The notes: a model not told the origin generated them from the sequence alone. DNA of 64,000 nucleotides from Flavobacteriaceae bacterium UBA1903 (GCA_002337605.1 DDGL01000014.1:798040-862039), one strand, 5' to 3'; shown: positions 9,033-17,200, counted from the first letter of the stretch. Numbers and translations are program-made.

Positions 9033-9406
9033 ATTTAAACCAAGTTACTATTCCTTCATTGGACGTTCCTAGAGCCATTCAATTTTACCAAAAGCTTGGG
9101 TTAAAACTTATAGTGCATACCCATGATGCTTATGCCAGGTTTGAATGTGTGGATGGCGAAGCAACTTTTTCTATTCATCAGGTAGACAGGATGCCTGAGG
9201 GGCAAACCGCTATTATTTATTTTGAGGTTGAGACTATTGCAGAAAAGGTTGTAGTATTAAAGAAAAAGGGAATTACTTTTGACACTGAAATAACCAAACA
9301 ATCCTGGGGGTGGACTGAAGCAAAACTGAAAGATCCAGATGGAAATCCTATCATTATTTACCACGCAGGCAAAAACCGAAAAAACCCACCATGGCGCTTG
9401 AAATGA
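9029..9406 (+). CDS. VOC-fold (glyoxalase/bleomycin resistance-type) protein
   Basis: A 125-residue vicinal oxygen chelate protein. Two beta-alpha-beta-beta-beta units are evident: VPRAIQFYQKLGLKLIVH in the first and WGWTEAKLKDPDGNPIIIYH in the second, the latter being the most conserved VOC signature. Members are metal-dependent lyases, dioxygenases or antibiotic-binding proteins; the sequence alone does not choose between them. It overlaps the preceding gene by 4 bases and is likely coexpressed. A REP-like repeat follows its stop. Confidence 0.8.
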   Translation: MNLNQVTIPSLDVPRAIQFYQKLGLKLIVHTHDAYARFECVDGEATFSIHQVDRMPEGQTAIIYFEVETIAEKVVVLKKKGITFDTEITKQSWGWTEAKLKDPDGNPIIIYHAGKNRKNPPWRLK

Positions 9407-9415
9407 TTTGTCTGA

Positions 9416-9431
9416 TGGAGCGCAGTCGAGA
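9416..9431. repeat. REP-like 16-mer copy
   Basis: TGGAGCGCAGTCGAGA, a diverged copy of the dispersed core CTGAGCGCAGTCGAAG, sits ten bases after the VOC stop codon and before the CYTH gene. See the other copies at 10521, 27204, 27246, 34004, 34458, 38681, 45995, 51312, 51361 and 53650. Confidence 0.6.
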
Positions 9432-9467
9432 CCTACAACAAAAAGAATACTTTTTAACTAATTTGCA

Positions 9468-9944
9468 ATGAGAAACATGCAAGAAATAGAAAGAAAATTC
9501 CTGGTAAAATCTGATGGTTACAAAGAGGAAGCTTTTTCAATAAAAAGAATTGTGCAAGGCTTTTTGAATACCCACCCAGAGCGTACAGTTCGTGTTCGGA
9601 TAGTAGGTGAGAAAGCCTTTTTGACCGTGAAAGGAAAGTCGAATACTGCAGGAACTACCAGGTTTGAATGGGAACAAGAAATTCAAGTCACTGAAGCGGA
9701 AAGTTTATTAAACCTATGCGAAGAAGGCGTAATTGAAAAAACACGTTATGAAGTAAAAGCAGGAACCCATATATTTGAAATAGATGAATTTTATGCAGAC
9801 AATAAAGGACTAACAGTTGCCGAGATAGAACTTTCTGAAGAAAATGAAGCCTTTCAAAAACCTGAATGGCTTGGAAAAGAAGTGACGGGAGCTATAAAAT
9901 ATTACAACTCTCATTTAAGTAAATACCCTTTTAAAACTTGGTAA
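9468..9944 (+). CDS. CYTH-domain protein (triphosphate tunnel fold)
   Basis: A 158-residue (155 from the inner ATG at 9477) CYTH protein. The diagnostic ExExK motif is at the N terminus (MQEIERKFLV), followed by the basic strands TVRVRIVGEKAFLTVKGK and the acidic strands FEWEQEIQV and IFEIDEFY that line a triphosphate-binding tunnel. Bacterial members hydrolyse inorganic triphosphate or long-chain phosphate; the substrate here is not determined. Both ATGs are possible; the second places the motif at the usual position, right at the start. The gene is alone, 61 bases after the VOC gene. Confidence 0.85.
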   Translation: MRNMQEIERKFLVKSDGYKEEAFSIKRIVQGFLNTHPERTVRVRIVGEKAFLTVKGKSNTAGTTRFEWEQEIQVTEAESLLNLCEEGVIEKTRYEVKAGTHIFEIDEFYADNKGLTVAEIELSEENEAFQKPEWLGKEVTGAIKYYNSHLSKYPFKTW

Positions 9945-9955
9945 AGCCCATACTA

Positions 9956-9968
9956 AACCTGTCAGGTT
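9956..9968. repeat. AACCTG-T-CAGGTT palindrome
   Basis: A perfect 13-base palindrome between the CYTH and YCII-like genes. It shares its arms with the element at 8349-8363. It lacks a T-run and so is not a convincing terminator. Confidence 0.4.
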
Positions 9969-9993
9969 CTTATAAACTTAAAACAAATTCCAA

Positions 9994-10488
9994 ATGAAAA
10001 ACATACTCATAGTATTAGTCATATTAGTTTCGATCATTGCCTGCAAACCTGAAATTCAGCGCGAATACATCACGGAGCCCTGCCCTGAAGATGAAAAACA
10101 ATCGGTTGCAGCCTTAAAAGCGCAGCTCACCAAAGATGGCTATCAAATTTTCGATTATATAGATCCGGACTCTGGCGATACCGTTGTAATGCAACAATAC
10201 TTCATGGCCTTCCTAAAAGCGGGTCCTAACCGAAGCCAAGATAAAACTGAAGCGGACAGTCTTCAAAAGTTACATCTGGAACACTTAGGACGCATGTATG
10301 CCAACGGATATGCAGATATTTCTGGCCCATTTGGGGATGATGGAGAGATTCGAGGGATTACTATCTACAATGTTCCCTCCCTAAAAATGGCCGATAGTCT
10401 GGCCAATATGGATCCCATGGTAAAAGCGGGCCGTTTAGTTATTGAAATGCATCCCTGGTGGGCTGCAAAAGGGTTTCCACTACGATAA
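9994..10488 (+). CDS. YCII-domain lipoprotein
   Basis: A 164-residue predicted lipoprotein with lipobox SIIAC (Cys17). The rest looks like a YCII-related domain: QYFMAFLKAGPNR, then LHLEHLGRMYANGYADISGPFGDDGEIRGITIY and the C-terminal VKAGRLVIEMHPWW, which holds the conserved His-containing segments of the family. Cytosolic YciI proteins have hydrolase or dehydratase-like folds; this exported version is seen in Bacteroidota but has no known role. It is monocistronic. Coordinates are secure; the domain call is by eye. Confidence 0.7.
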   Translation: MKNILIVLVILVSIIACKPEIQREYITEPCPEDEKQSVAALKAQLTKDGYQIFDYIDPDSGDTVVMQQYFMAFLKAGPNRSQDKTEADSLQKLHLEHLGRMYANGYADISGPFGDDGEIRGITIYNVPSLKMADSLANMDPMVKAGRLVIEMHPWWAAKGFPLR

Positions 10489-10520
10489 TGTTATTAACCT
10501 AAGAATAAAACGATGTCCGG

Positions 10521-10563
10521 TTGAGCGCCCGCCAGAATGAATCTTTCGGGCTGGTAGTCGAAA
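10521..10563. repeat. REP-like 16-mer split by an insert
   Basis: TTGAGCG at 10521-10527 and TAGTCGAAA at 10555-10563 are the two halves of the dispersed repeat (variant TTGAGCGTAGTCGAAA). They are separated by 27 bases that contain both CCCG/CGGG and CCAG/CTGG complementary pairs. It lies upstream of the metal operon operator. Confidence 0.5.
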
Positions 10564-10573
10564 CCTATTTCTT

Positions 10574-10597
10574 TATTTTTAGCCTTGACTAAAAATA
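10574..10597. promoter_or_regulatory. Putative operator of the metal-uptake operon
   Basis: A perfect inverted repeat, TATTTTTAG-n6-CTAAAAATA, ends 27 bases before the -7 element of the DtxR-family gene and so spans the -33 region or just upstream. The TTTAG/CTAAA half-sites are of the kind bound by DtxR/MntR/TroR repressors. Autoregulation by the product of the adjacent gene is inferred. Confidence 0.65.
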
Positions 10598-10624
10598 AAA
10601 ACTATACAATTCAAAAAATAGTTT

Positions 10625-10632
10625 TACCTTTG
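10625..10632 (+). promoter_or_regulatory. Promoter -7 element of the metal operon
   Basis: TACCTTTG matches TAnnTTTG. Only four bases separate it from the ATG at 10637, so transcription is expected to start at or within a base or two of the start codon and the mRNA to be leaderless. No TTG is found at the usual -33 distance. Confidence 0.6.
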
Positions 10633-10636
10633 CCGT

Positions 10637-11293
10637 ATGTATTCATTAGCAGAGGAGAATTATTTAAAAGCTATTTACCATCTTGAAAGTAAAAGTCAGG
10701 GTGCTGTAAGTACAAATGCCATTGCCGATGCGATGGATACCAAGCCGTCTTCGGTAACCGATATGGTTCAAAAGCTGGCTGAAAAAGAAGTGTTGTCTTA
10801 TATAAAGTACAAAGGGACTTCGCTCACCAAAAAGGGGAAGAAAACAGCTGCAAACGTGATTCGGAAACACCGTTTGTGGGAAGTTTTTCTGGTTGAAAAG
10901 CTAAATTTTCATTGGGATGAGGTACACGATATCGCTGAACAATTGGAACATGTGCACAGCGAAGAACTTATCTCACGACTGGATAAGTTTTTAGGATTTC
11001 CGGATTTCGATCCCCATGGAGACCCCATTCCGGATAAACACGGAAACGTAAAACCTACCGAGAAAAAATTACTTTCAGAACTCAACAAAAATCAAAAAGG
11101 GGTTTGTGTAGGGGTGAAGGAAAGTAATAGCGACTTTCTTCAGTATTTGGATAAAAAAAACATCACTATTGGAACTAAGGTTTCAGTATTAGGGAAAGAA
11201 TTTTTTGATGGCTCTATGGTTATTCAAGTAGGCCGGGATCAGTTTTTTATTTCAAAGAAAATAGCAGAAAATCTATACATACAAACCAACTAG
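10637..11293 (+). CDS. DtxR/MntR-family metal-dependent repressor
   Basis: A 218-residue transcription factor with three regions: an N-terminal winged helix (residues 1-65, recognition region DTKPSSVTDMVQKLAEK), a helical metal-binding and dimerisation domain (HRLWEVFLVEKL, DIAEQLEHVHSEELISRLDKFLGFPDFDPHGDPIP), and a C-terminal SH3-like FeoA-type domain (about 150-218). Such proteins bind DNA when loaded with Fe2+ or Mn2+. It heads an operon of uptake genes, has a palindromic operator upstream and is probably leaderless. The metal is not decided by sequence; the TroA-like binding protein downstream allows Mn, Zn or Fe. Confidence 0.9.
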   Translation: MYSLAEENYLKAIYHLESKSQGAVSTNAIADAMDTKPSSVTDMVQKLAEKEVLSYIKYKGTSLTKKGKKTAANVIRKHRLWEVFLVEKLNFHWDEVHDIAEQLEHVHSEELISRLDKFLGFPDFDPHGDPIPDKHGNVKPTEKKLLSELNKNQKGVCVGVKESNSDFLQYLDKKNITIGTKVSVLGKEFFDGSMVIQVGRDQFFISKKIAENLYIQTN

Positions 11294-11297
11294 AATT

Positions 11298-12083
11298 ATG
11301 AAAAAATCACTAAGCGCATTACTGTTACTTTGTTGCGGATTGTCTTATGCACAAGAAGAAAACACAGCTGTAGAGCCAATGGTTACAGATAGACCAGATG
11401 CTACAGAATCTCCCTTAACGGTTCCAAAAGGAAGCTTGCAGGTAGAGTCCGGAGGATTTTACACATCTTTTGAAGAAGGTGGTTTCAAAACTGAAACCTA
11501 CACCTATAACACAACCTTACTACGTTATGGAATTTTCGACAATTTCGAGTTTCGCCTGGGATGGAATTTTGAAGAAACCCGCTTTAGTCTTAATGGCCAG
11601 GAAGCAGCCGATGTGTTAAGTGGTTTTTCGCCATTGTTGGCAGGAATGAAAGTAGAAATTGCAGAAGAAGATGGCTGGAAACCACAAATAGGACTTATTG
11701 GGCATTTATTTTTACCATTTACAGCCGGGAATGATTACAGACCAGAAACCACGGGTGCCGATTTCAGATTTTCTTTCTCCAATACCTTGAGTTCAAAATC
11801 CAGTCTTTCTTACAATGTTGGAGCTGCCTGGGGCAACGACTCCCCCGAAATTGCCTACATCTACACCATTGCATACGGATATGCTGTGACAGATACTTTT
11901 GGGGTGTACGCTGAAGTATACGGAGATTTCCCCGAAGATAACCGCGCCAACCATTTATGGGATGCCGGGATTACGTATTTACTAAAACCCAATCTTCAGC
12001 TCGATGCAACCGTTGGGAGTAGTTTTACAGAAGGACAAGACATTTTACTAAGTACAGGTGTAAGTTTCAGAATACCTAACTAA
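11298..12083 (+). CDS. Outer-membrane beta-barrel (MetA-pathway type) of the metal operon
   Basis: A 261-residue exported protein with signal peptide 1-18 (GLSYAQ) and the start MVTDRPDATESPLTVPKGSLQVESG, typical of the Phenol_MetA_deg/transporter family of outer-membrane barrels. Alternating aromatic strands continue to the C terminus (VSFRIPN). It lies 4 bases after the repressor and 31 before the binding protein, so it is plausibly the outer-membrane entry route or sensor for the same metal. That role is inferred from position only. Confidence 0.75.
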   Translation: MKKSLSALLLLCCGLSYAQEENTAVEPMVTDRPDATESPLTVPKGSLQVESGGFYTSFEEGGFKTETYTYNTTLLRYGIFDNFEFRLGWNFEETRFSLNGQEAADVLSGFSPLLAGMKVEIAEEDGWKPQIGLIGHLFLPFTAGNDYRPETTGADFRFSFSNTLSSKSSLSYNVGAAWGNDSPEIAYIYTIAYGYAVTDTFGVYAEVYGDFPEDNRANHLWDAGITYLLKPNLQLDATVGSSFTEGQDILLSTGVSFRIPN

Positions 12084-12114
12084 CAATAAAGATTTAAAAT
12101 TTTAGAAAAAAGCA

Positions 12115-13041
12115 ATGAGAATTTTACAAAAAATAGCACTTTCAGTAGCCATCTTGAGTTTGCTTATTTCGTGCAAAAACGAAGGGAAAGACTCCGAAGA
12201 AGATAAAAAACTGAAAATAGTAACTACCACCACCATGCTTACCGATCTGGTAAAAAATATAGGAGGTGACCATATTGAAGTGCAAGGATTAATGGGTGCC
12301 GGAGTAGATCCGCATTTATATAAAGCCAGCGAGGGCGATGTGTCCAAGCTTTACAAAGCAGATATTATTTTTTATAGCGGGCTGCATCTGGAGGGAAAAC
12401 TGGTGGAAATTTTCGAGAAAATGGAAGGGACTAAAACAACCATAGGTTTGGGAGAGTTTCTTCCAAAAGGAGAACTCATTGGCTCAGATTATTTTGCTTC
12501 CAATTACGATCCGCACGTGTGGTTTAATATTGAATACTTTAAACAGTTTACTGAAAAAGTGACAGCGGTCTTAGTAGAACATGATCCCCAAAACGCAGCA
12601 AGTTATACTGAAAATGAGAAAAAATATTTGCAGCAATTAACTGAATTAGAGGCTACAGTAAAAGCAAAAATTGAAACCCTTCCCAGAGAGAAGAGAATCT
12701 TAGTCACAGCGCATGATGCCTTTAATTACTTCGGAAAAGCATACGACTTTGAAGTGGTTGGATTACAAGGCCTCTCTACAGCTACCGAAGCGGGCGTACA
12801 AGATGTTCAGCGTATTTCGCAGTTTATAATAGATAATAATGTGAAGGCAATTTTTGTAGAAAGCTCAGTGCCACGACGTACGATTGAAGCATTACAACAA
12901 TCTGTTAACAGTAAAGGACAAGAGGTAAAAATAGGAGGCTCTCTATACAGCGATGCTTTAGGAAGTCCTGGTACCGAAGAAGGTACTTATATCGGGATGT
13001 TTACCTACAACGTAAACACCATCGTAAACGAATTACAATAA
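12115..13041 (+). CDS. Metal ABC transporter substrate-binding lipoprotein (TroA/ZnuA-like)
   Basis: A 308-residue cluster A-I metal-binding protein, lipid-anchored through Cys20 (LLISC). The ligands line up with the Treponema TroA set: His67 (DPHLYKAS), His134 (DPHVWFN), His200 (VTAHDAFNYFG) and Asp280 (SLYSDALG). There is no His-rich loop of the kind found in ZnuA. This favours a TroA-like Mn/Zn/Fe site, but the metal remains open. It would deliver the metal to the permeases encoded at 14264-16541. It is separated from the ATPase gene by two bases. Confidence 0.92.
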   Translation: MRILQKIALSVAILSLLISCKNEGKDSEEDKKLKIVTTTTMLTDLVKNIGGDHIEVQGLMGAGVDPHLYKASEGDVSKLYKADIIFYSGLHLEGKLVEIFEKMEGTKTTIGLGEFLPKGELIGSDYFASNYDPHVWFNIEYFKQFTEKVTAVLVEHDPQNAASYTENEKKYLQQLTELEATVKAKIETLPREKRILVTAHDAFNYFGKAYDFEVVGLQGLSTATEAGVQDVQRISQFIIDNNVKAIFVESSVPRRTIEALQQSVNSKGQEVKIGGSLYSDALGSPGTEEGTYIGMFTYNVNTIVNELQ

Positions 13042-13043
13042 AT

Positions 13044-13781
13044 ATGGAAACCAAATTCGCCATCCAGGTAGACGACCTTACAGTAGCCTATAACTACAAA
13101 CCCGTTTTATGGGATATAGACCTACATGTTCCGGAAGGCGTACTAATGGCTATTGTTGGTCCCAACGGAGCAGGGAAGTCTACGTTGATTAAAGCAATTT
13201 TAGGAATTCTGGACCCCATCGCGGGGAGTGTTTCCATCTATGGAAAACCTTATGAAAAGCAACGTAAATTAGTTGCCTACGTCCCTCAAAAAGGAAGCGT
13301 AGACTGGGATTTTCCAACCACAGCGCTGGATGTTGTCATGATGGGTACGTACGGGCAGCTAGGCTGGATAAAGCGTCCAGGAGGAAAAGAAAAGAAAGCC
13401 TCATTAGAAGCCTTGGAAAAAGTCGGGATGCTATCCTTTAAAAATCGGCAGATAAGTCAGTTGAGTGGTGGGCAACAACAACGGGTGTTTTTAGCACGGG
13501 CATTGGTACAAAATGCAGCTATTTATTTTATGGACGAACCTTTTCAAGGCGTAGATGCCACCACCGAAATAGCCATTATCAACATCCTTAAAGAACTAAG
13601 AAAGGCAGGAAAAACAGTGGTTGTAGTACATCACGATTTACAAACGGTCCCGGAATATTTTGATTGGGTGACCTTTCTAAACGTAAAGAAAATTGCTACA
13701 GGTCCTGTGAAGGAAATTTTTAATGATGATAATTTAACCAAGACGTATGGGATTAATTATAAGGTAGCTGTAAATAAATAG
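13044..13781 (+). CDS. Metal ABC transporter ATP-binding protein
   Basis: A 245-residue ATPase with Walker A GPNGAGKST (39-47), signature LSGGQQQRV (about 139-147), Walker B IYFMDEPF (about 160-167) and switch His in VVVHHDL. It is of the ZnuC/MntB class and should power the two membrane subunits downstream. Its stop codon is only four bases from the left inverted repeat of the four-helix-bundle cassette, which separates it from the first permease gene by 482 bases. Confidence 0.95.
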   Translation: METKFAIQVDDLTVAYNYKPVLWDIDLHVPEGVLMAIVGPNGAGKSTLIKAILGILDPIAGSVSIYGKPYEKQRKLVAYVPQKGSVDWDFPTTALDVVMMGTYGQLGWIKRPGGKEKKASLEALEKVGMLSFKNRQISQLSGGQQQRVFLARALVQNAAIYFMDEPFQGVDATTEIAIINILKELRKAGKTVVVVHHDLQTVPEYFDWVTFLNVKKIATGPVKEIFNDDNLTKTYGINYKVAVNK

Positions 13782-13785
13782 CTTG

Positions 13786-14251
13786 TAGTCTTTAGTTGGT
13801 AGACGGTAGAATAATGTTGAAGCTTACGCTTCATTTTATAAAATCTTAAATGGAAATCAATGGAAAATCCTAAGTTTAAGTTTGAAGATTTGAAAGTATA
13901 TCAAAAGGCACTCGATTTTGTAGATGAGGTGTATCAGGTTACTAAGAGTTTTCCGAAAGAAGAACTATACGGCCTTTCATCACAATATAAAAGAGCTGCT
14001 GTATCGGTTCCACTAAATATTGCCGAAGGTGCTGGCGATACAGACCCTCAATTTAATAGATATTTACAAATGGCTTGGGATTCAACCAAAGAATGTGTGG
14101 TTTGTTCAACAATAGCCCGCAGACAAAACTTTATTACAAATGAAGAAGATTTATCGGCAAGGATAAAACTTTCCGAATTAGCAAAAATGACAACGTCGCT
14201 TCAGCGATATTTAAAAGAACGATGAAACTATCGTCTACCAACTAAAGACTA
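13786..14251. mobile_element. Inverted-repeat-flanked cassette with a four-helix-bundle gene
   Basis: A 24-base sequence starting TAGTCTTTAGTTGGTAGAC at 13786-13809 recurs as its reverse complement at 14228-14251 with one mismatch. The pair encloses a single small gene and lies exactly between the ATPase stop and the permease start. Taking out 13786-14251 would leave 16 bases between the two transporter genes, normal operon spacing. No transposase is encoded, so movement would need help in trans. The mobile nature is inferred from this geometry. Confidence 0.65.
13860..14225 (+). CDS. Four-helix-bundle protein (23S rRNA intervening-sequence type)
   Basis: A 121-residue protein of the S23/IVP four-helix-bundle family: FEDLKVYQKALDFVDEVYQVTKSFPKEELYGLSSQYKRAAVSVPLNIAEGAG near the N terminus is the family signature, followed by two more helices. 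Relatives are encoded within 23S rRNA intervening sequences and as free-standing genes; their biochemical role is not established. The gene sits inside an inverted-repeat cassette within the metal transporter operon and is in the same direction, so it should be cotranscribed. It lacks any link to metal transport by sequence. Confidence 0.9.
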   Translation: MENPKFKFEDLKVYQKALDFVDEVYQVTKSFPKEELYGLSSQYKRAAVSVPLNIAEGAGDTDPQFNRYLQMAWDSTKECVVCSTIARRQNFITNEEDLSARIKLSELAKMTTSLQRYLKER

Positions 14252-14263
14252 CCGACTAAAAAC

Positions 14264-15388
14264 ATGAACTTAATAGAATATTTCGAACTAGTAGTAACAG
14301 ACTACACTCTTCGCACCATTACGCTGGGAACAGCAGTTTTGGGGGCTATTTGTGGGATGTTGGGGAGTTTTGCAGTGTTGCGGAAACAAAGTTTATTGGG
14401 AGATGCCATTAGTCACGCAGCACTTCCGGGGATTGCCATTGCGTTTTTAATTACGGGTGCTAAAGATAGTAATACATTGTTGTTGGGTGCTTTAGTAAGT
14501 GGCTTGTTAGGAACATTTTGGATACGGGGAATAATTAAAAAGACACATTTAAAAACCGATACAGCACTGGGTCTTATCTTGTCGCTCTTTTTTGGTTTCG
14601 GAATGTTGTTGCTCACGTTTATTCAAAAACAACCCAATGCCAATCAGGCGGGATTGGACAAATACTTGTTCGGGCAAGCGGCAACCTTGTTAGAAAGTGA
14701 TGTATTGCTTATGGTAATCGTTACAGGGGTAGCGCTTATTGTGTTACTACTATTTTGGAAAGAATTTAAAATTATGTTGTTTGATGCCGATTACACGAAA
14801 ACACTTGGTTTCAATACTCGATTTATAGACACCTTAATCACCTTTTTTATCGTGCTTGCCATTGTTTTGGGTCTACAGACTGTGGGTGTTGTTCTAATGA
14901 GTGCGATGTTGTTAGCACCTGCCGCAGCAGCTCGTCAATGGACGAATAAGCTGAGCACCATGATTTTTATAGCTGCTATTTTTGGAGCATTCTCAGGAGT
15001 TTTTGGTACGGCAATAAGTGCTTCACAGAATAACCTTTCAACAGGGCCTGTGATTGTGCTGGTGGCTGCCGTTTTTGTATTGATTTCTTTTGTGTTTTCC
15101 CCAGGGCGCGGGTTGTTGTTTAGACAGCTTCGGTTTCTCCAGAACAGACGCGATTTAAAATTACAGAAGACACTTCAGTTTATGTACGATATTGTGAAAA
15201 CACATGACAATATTTCGCACCCACATGCCATTAGGATTTTAAATAACTTCCATGGATTTACTAAAAAATCGCTTCAGCAATTGGAAGAAAAACAGTGGAT
15301 TACACTTTCTGGACAAGAATGGTCTATGACGCAAAAAGGATTCTCTAAAGCTGAAAATCTATATAACCAACCCCTGCCAAATGACTAG
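14264..15388 (+). CDS. Metal ABC transporter permease with C-terminal winged-helix-like extension
   Basis: A 374-residue ABC-3 family permease. Residues 1-290 hold eight or so membrane segments with the conserved start GMLGSFAVLRKQSLLGDAISHAALPGIA. After the last segment (FVFSPGRGLLF) comes a soluble tail of about 85 residues (DIVKTHDNISHPHAIRILNN to KGFSKAENLY) that reads like a winged helix, including a QLEEKQWITLSGQEWSMTQKG wing. The next permease has a comparable tail. Its last 8 bases overlap the start of that gene. Confidence 0.9.
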   Translation: MNLIEYFELVVTDYTLRTITLGTAVLGAICGMLGSFAVLRKQSLLGDAISHAALPGIAIAFLITGAKDSNTLLLGALVSGLLGTFWIRGIIKKTHLKTDTALGLILSLFFGFGMLLLTFIQKQPNANQAGLDKYLFGQAATLLESDVLLMVIVTGVALIVLLLFWKEFKIMLFDADYTKTLGFNTRFIDTLITFFIVLAIVLGLQTVGVVLMSAMLLAPAAAARQWTNKLSTMIFIAAIFGAFSGVFGTAISASQNNLSTGPVIVLVAAVFVLISFVFSPGRGLLFRQLRFLQNRRDLKLQKTLQFMYDIVKTHDNISHPHAIRILNNFHGFTKKSLQQLEEKQWITLSGQEWSMTQKGFSKAENLYNQPLPND

Positions 15389-16541
15389 TCCGCAAATAGA
15401 AATACAGCTTATTGCCGTCGTAGTAGCTATTGCCTGTGCCATTCCAGGAGTGTTTTTAGTGCTACGGAAAATGGCGCTTATAAGTGATGCCATTAGCCAT
15501 TCCATCTTACCAGGAATTGTTTTAGGATTTTTTATAACACACGACCTTAATTCCCCACTATTAATTTTAATGGCAGCGGTCACGGGCGTCATTACGGTGG
15601 TTTTGGTAGAAGCTATTCAAAGAACGGGTTTGGTGAAAGAAGATACAGCAATAGGACTCGTATTTCCAGCGCTGTTTAGTATTGGGGTGATTCTAATTGC
15701 TAAAAACGCCAATGATGTACACCTTGACGTAGACGCTGTTTTACTAGGTGAATTAGCTTTTGCCCCTTTTGACAGGCTCATCATGGGAGGGGTAGATGTA
15801 GGCCCAAAATCACTTTGGATTATGGGCGGCATTTTAATTAGTATTATAGCCCTGTTGTTGCTTTTTTACAAAGAGCTAAAAGTGAGTACTTTCGATATTG
15901 GTTTGTCTTCAGCATTGGGGATTTCTCCTTTAGTAATGCACTACGGATTAATGTCTGTAAGCTCGGTAACCGTGGTGGGTGCTTTTGATGCTGTGGGTGC
16001 TATCCTGGTGGTAGCCATGATGATTGCGCCGGCCGCTACAGCATATTTGCTAACGTCAGATTTAAAGAAAATGCTGGTGCTATCGGTGGTGTTTGGTGTG
16101 TTTTCGGCTCTGGCTGGATATTGGATGGCCAATTTGCTGGATGCATCTATTTCAGGAAGCATGAGTACGATGCTGGGGATTGTATTTTTGATCGTGTATT
16201 TATTTGCCCCGCAGAAAGGTCTCATCGCTGTTTTATATAGACAGAAACAACAACGGACTGAGGTTTCATTACTAACTTTTCTACTGCATTTGAACAATCA
16301 TACTGAAATAGAAGAGCGCCATATCAATCATTTACAGGAACACATAAACTGGCAAAAAGTACGTTCTAAAACAGTATTGAATTTAGCACTGAAAAATAAT
16401 ATGATTGAAATAGAAAACAAGGTTGTGTCCCTAACGGAAAAGGGCAAAGATTTTACAGACCTGGCGTTAGAATATATCATCACGAATAAAGATGAAAAGA
16501 TCGAACCTATGAAGGATGATTTCTTTTTGTTTCGGGGGTAG
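15381..16541 (+). CDS. Second metal ABC transporter permease with C-terminal winged-helix-like extension
   Basis: A 386-residue ABC-3 permease, overlapping the first permease gene by 8 bases (ATGACTAG). The membrane part has the same family start (VFLVLRKMALISDAISHSILPGIVLG) and the conserved VVGAFDAVGAILVVAMMIAPAATAYLL segment near 200-225. The tail from about residue 290 (LTFLLHLNNHTEIEERHINHL ... KVVSLTEKGKDFTDLA) again resembles a winged helix. It is expected to form a heterodimer with the first permease. It ends 5 bases from the convergent CIA30 gene, without a terminator. Confidence 0.9.
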   Translation: MTSPQIEIQLIAVVVAIACAIPGVFLVLRKMALISDAISHSILPGIVLGFFITHDLNSPLLILMAAVTGVITVVLVEAIQRTGLVKEDTAIGLVFPALFSIGVILIAKNANDVHLDVDAVLLGELAFAPFDRLIMGGVDVGPKSLWIMGGILISIIALLLLFYKELKVSTFDIGLSSALGISPLVMHYGLMSVSSVTVVGAFDAVGAILVVAMMIAPAATAYLLTSDLKKMLVLSVVFGVFSALAGYWMANLLDASISGSMSTMLGIVFLIVYLFAPQKGLIAVLYRQKQQRTEVSLLTFLLHLNNHTEIEERHINHLQEHINWQKVRSKTVLNLALKNNMIEIENKVVSLTEKGKDFTDLALEYIITNKDEKIEPMKDDFFLFRG

Positions 16542-16546
16542 CAAGA

Positions 16547-17077
16547 TTATTTTAGTTCGATTTTGTCTAGCAACAATTGGAAGCTTTCCTCTTTTTTATT
16601 TCCGAATAAAAAAACTATTTCTTCAATACTGTCTTCTGAAAAATTAGGCATATCCAGTTTTCTCCCTCGGAAGGAAGGGTACATTTTATTTAGCTCAATT
16701 TCTACAGTTTCCCATTCTCCTGAAGTTTTGAAAGGTAAAGTGTAAGAGTAGTATTGATTTGTTTTATGCTTTAAACGAAACTGATATTTTTTACCATCAC
16801 CCTTTAGCCTGATACAAATTTTAGAATATTTGGAGACTGAAAGCTCCTTAAAATTATAACGTACCGATGAAAACCCACCGTTGTTCTCAAGCGAAATGAC
16901 GCCAGAAAATTTTCCGTGTCCAGTTTCAGTTAAAGAAAAATCACCATTAGACCTTCCACCCATTACACCGTCGTCGACTATACGCCAATTGCTAAGGTTT
17001 GCTGAAGTTGTAAAGTCAAAAATCACAGGTATTGAAAACATAGTAAATGATAGTACTAGCGTAAAAATGAGTTTCAT
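16547..17077 (-). CDS. CIA30-family protein
   Basis: A 176-residue exported or membrane-anchored protein with an N-terminal hydrophobic stretch (LIFTLVLSFTMFSIPVIF). The body matches the CIA30/NADH:ubiquinone oxidoreductase intermediate-associated family, a galactose-binding-like jelly roll: NWRIVDDGVMGGRSNGDFSLTETGHGKFSGVISLENNGGFSSVR is the conserved N-terminal part, and GDGKKYQFRLKHK the second. The mitochondrial namesake helps assemble complex I, but the role in bacteria is not known. It converges on the permease gene. Confidence 0.8.
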   Translation of the reverse strand: MKLIFTLVLSFTMFSIPVIFDFTTSANLSNWRIVDDGVMGGRSNGDFSLTETGHGKFSGVISLENNGGFSSVRYNFKELSVSKYSKICIRLKGDGKKYQFRLKHKTNQYYSYTLPFKTSGEWETVEIELNKMYPSFRGRKLDMPNFSEDSIEEIVFLFGNKKEESFQLLLDKIELK

Positions 17078-17200
17078 TATATTAGAAATAATTAAAGGTA
17101 TAAAGTAATATTTTTCAGGTAACCCGACAGTCTATTTACAAAAATTATAACGTTTATACAGAGAATTTTCTATTACATTTACGTTCCATAAACATACGCT

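Noticed and set aside
13786..14251. A classical insertion sequence
   Set aside because: No transposase reading frame, only the four-helix-bundle gene between the repeats.
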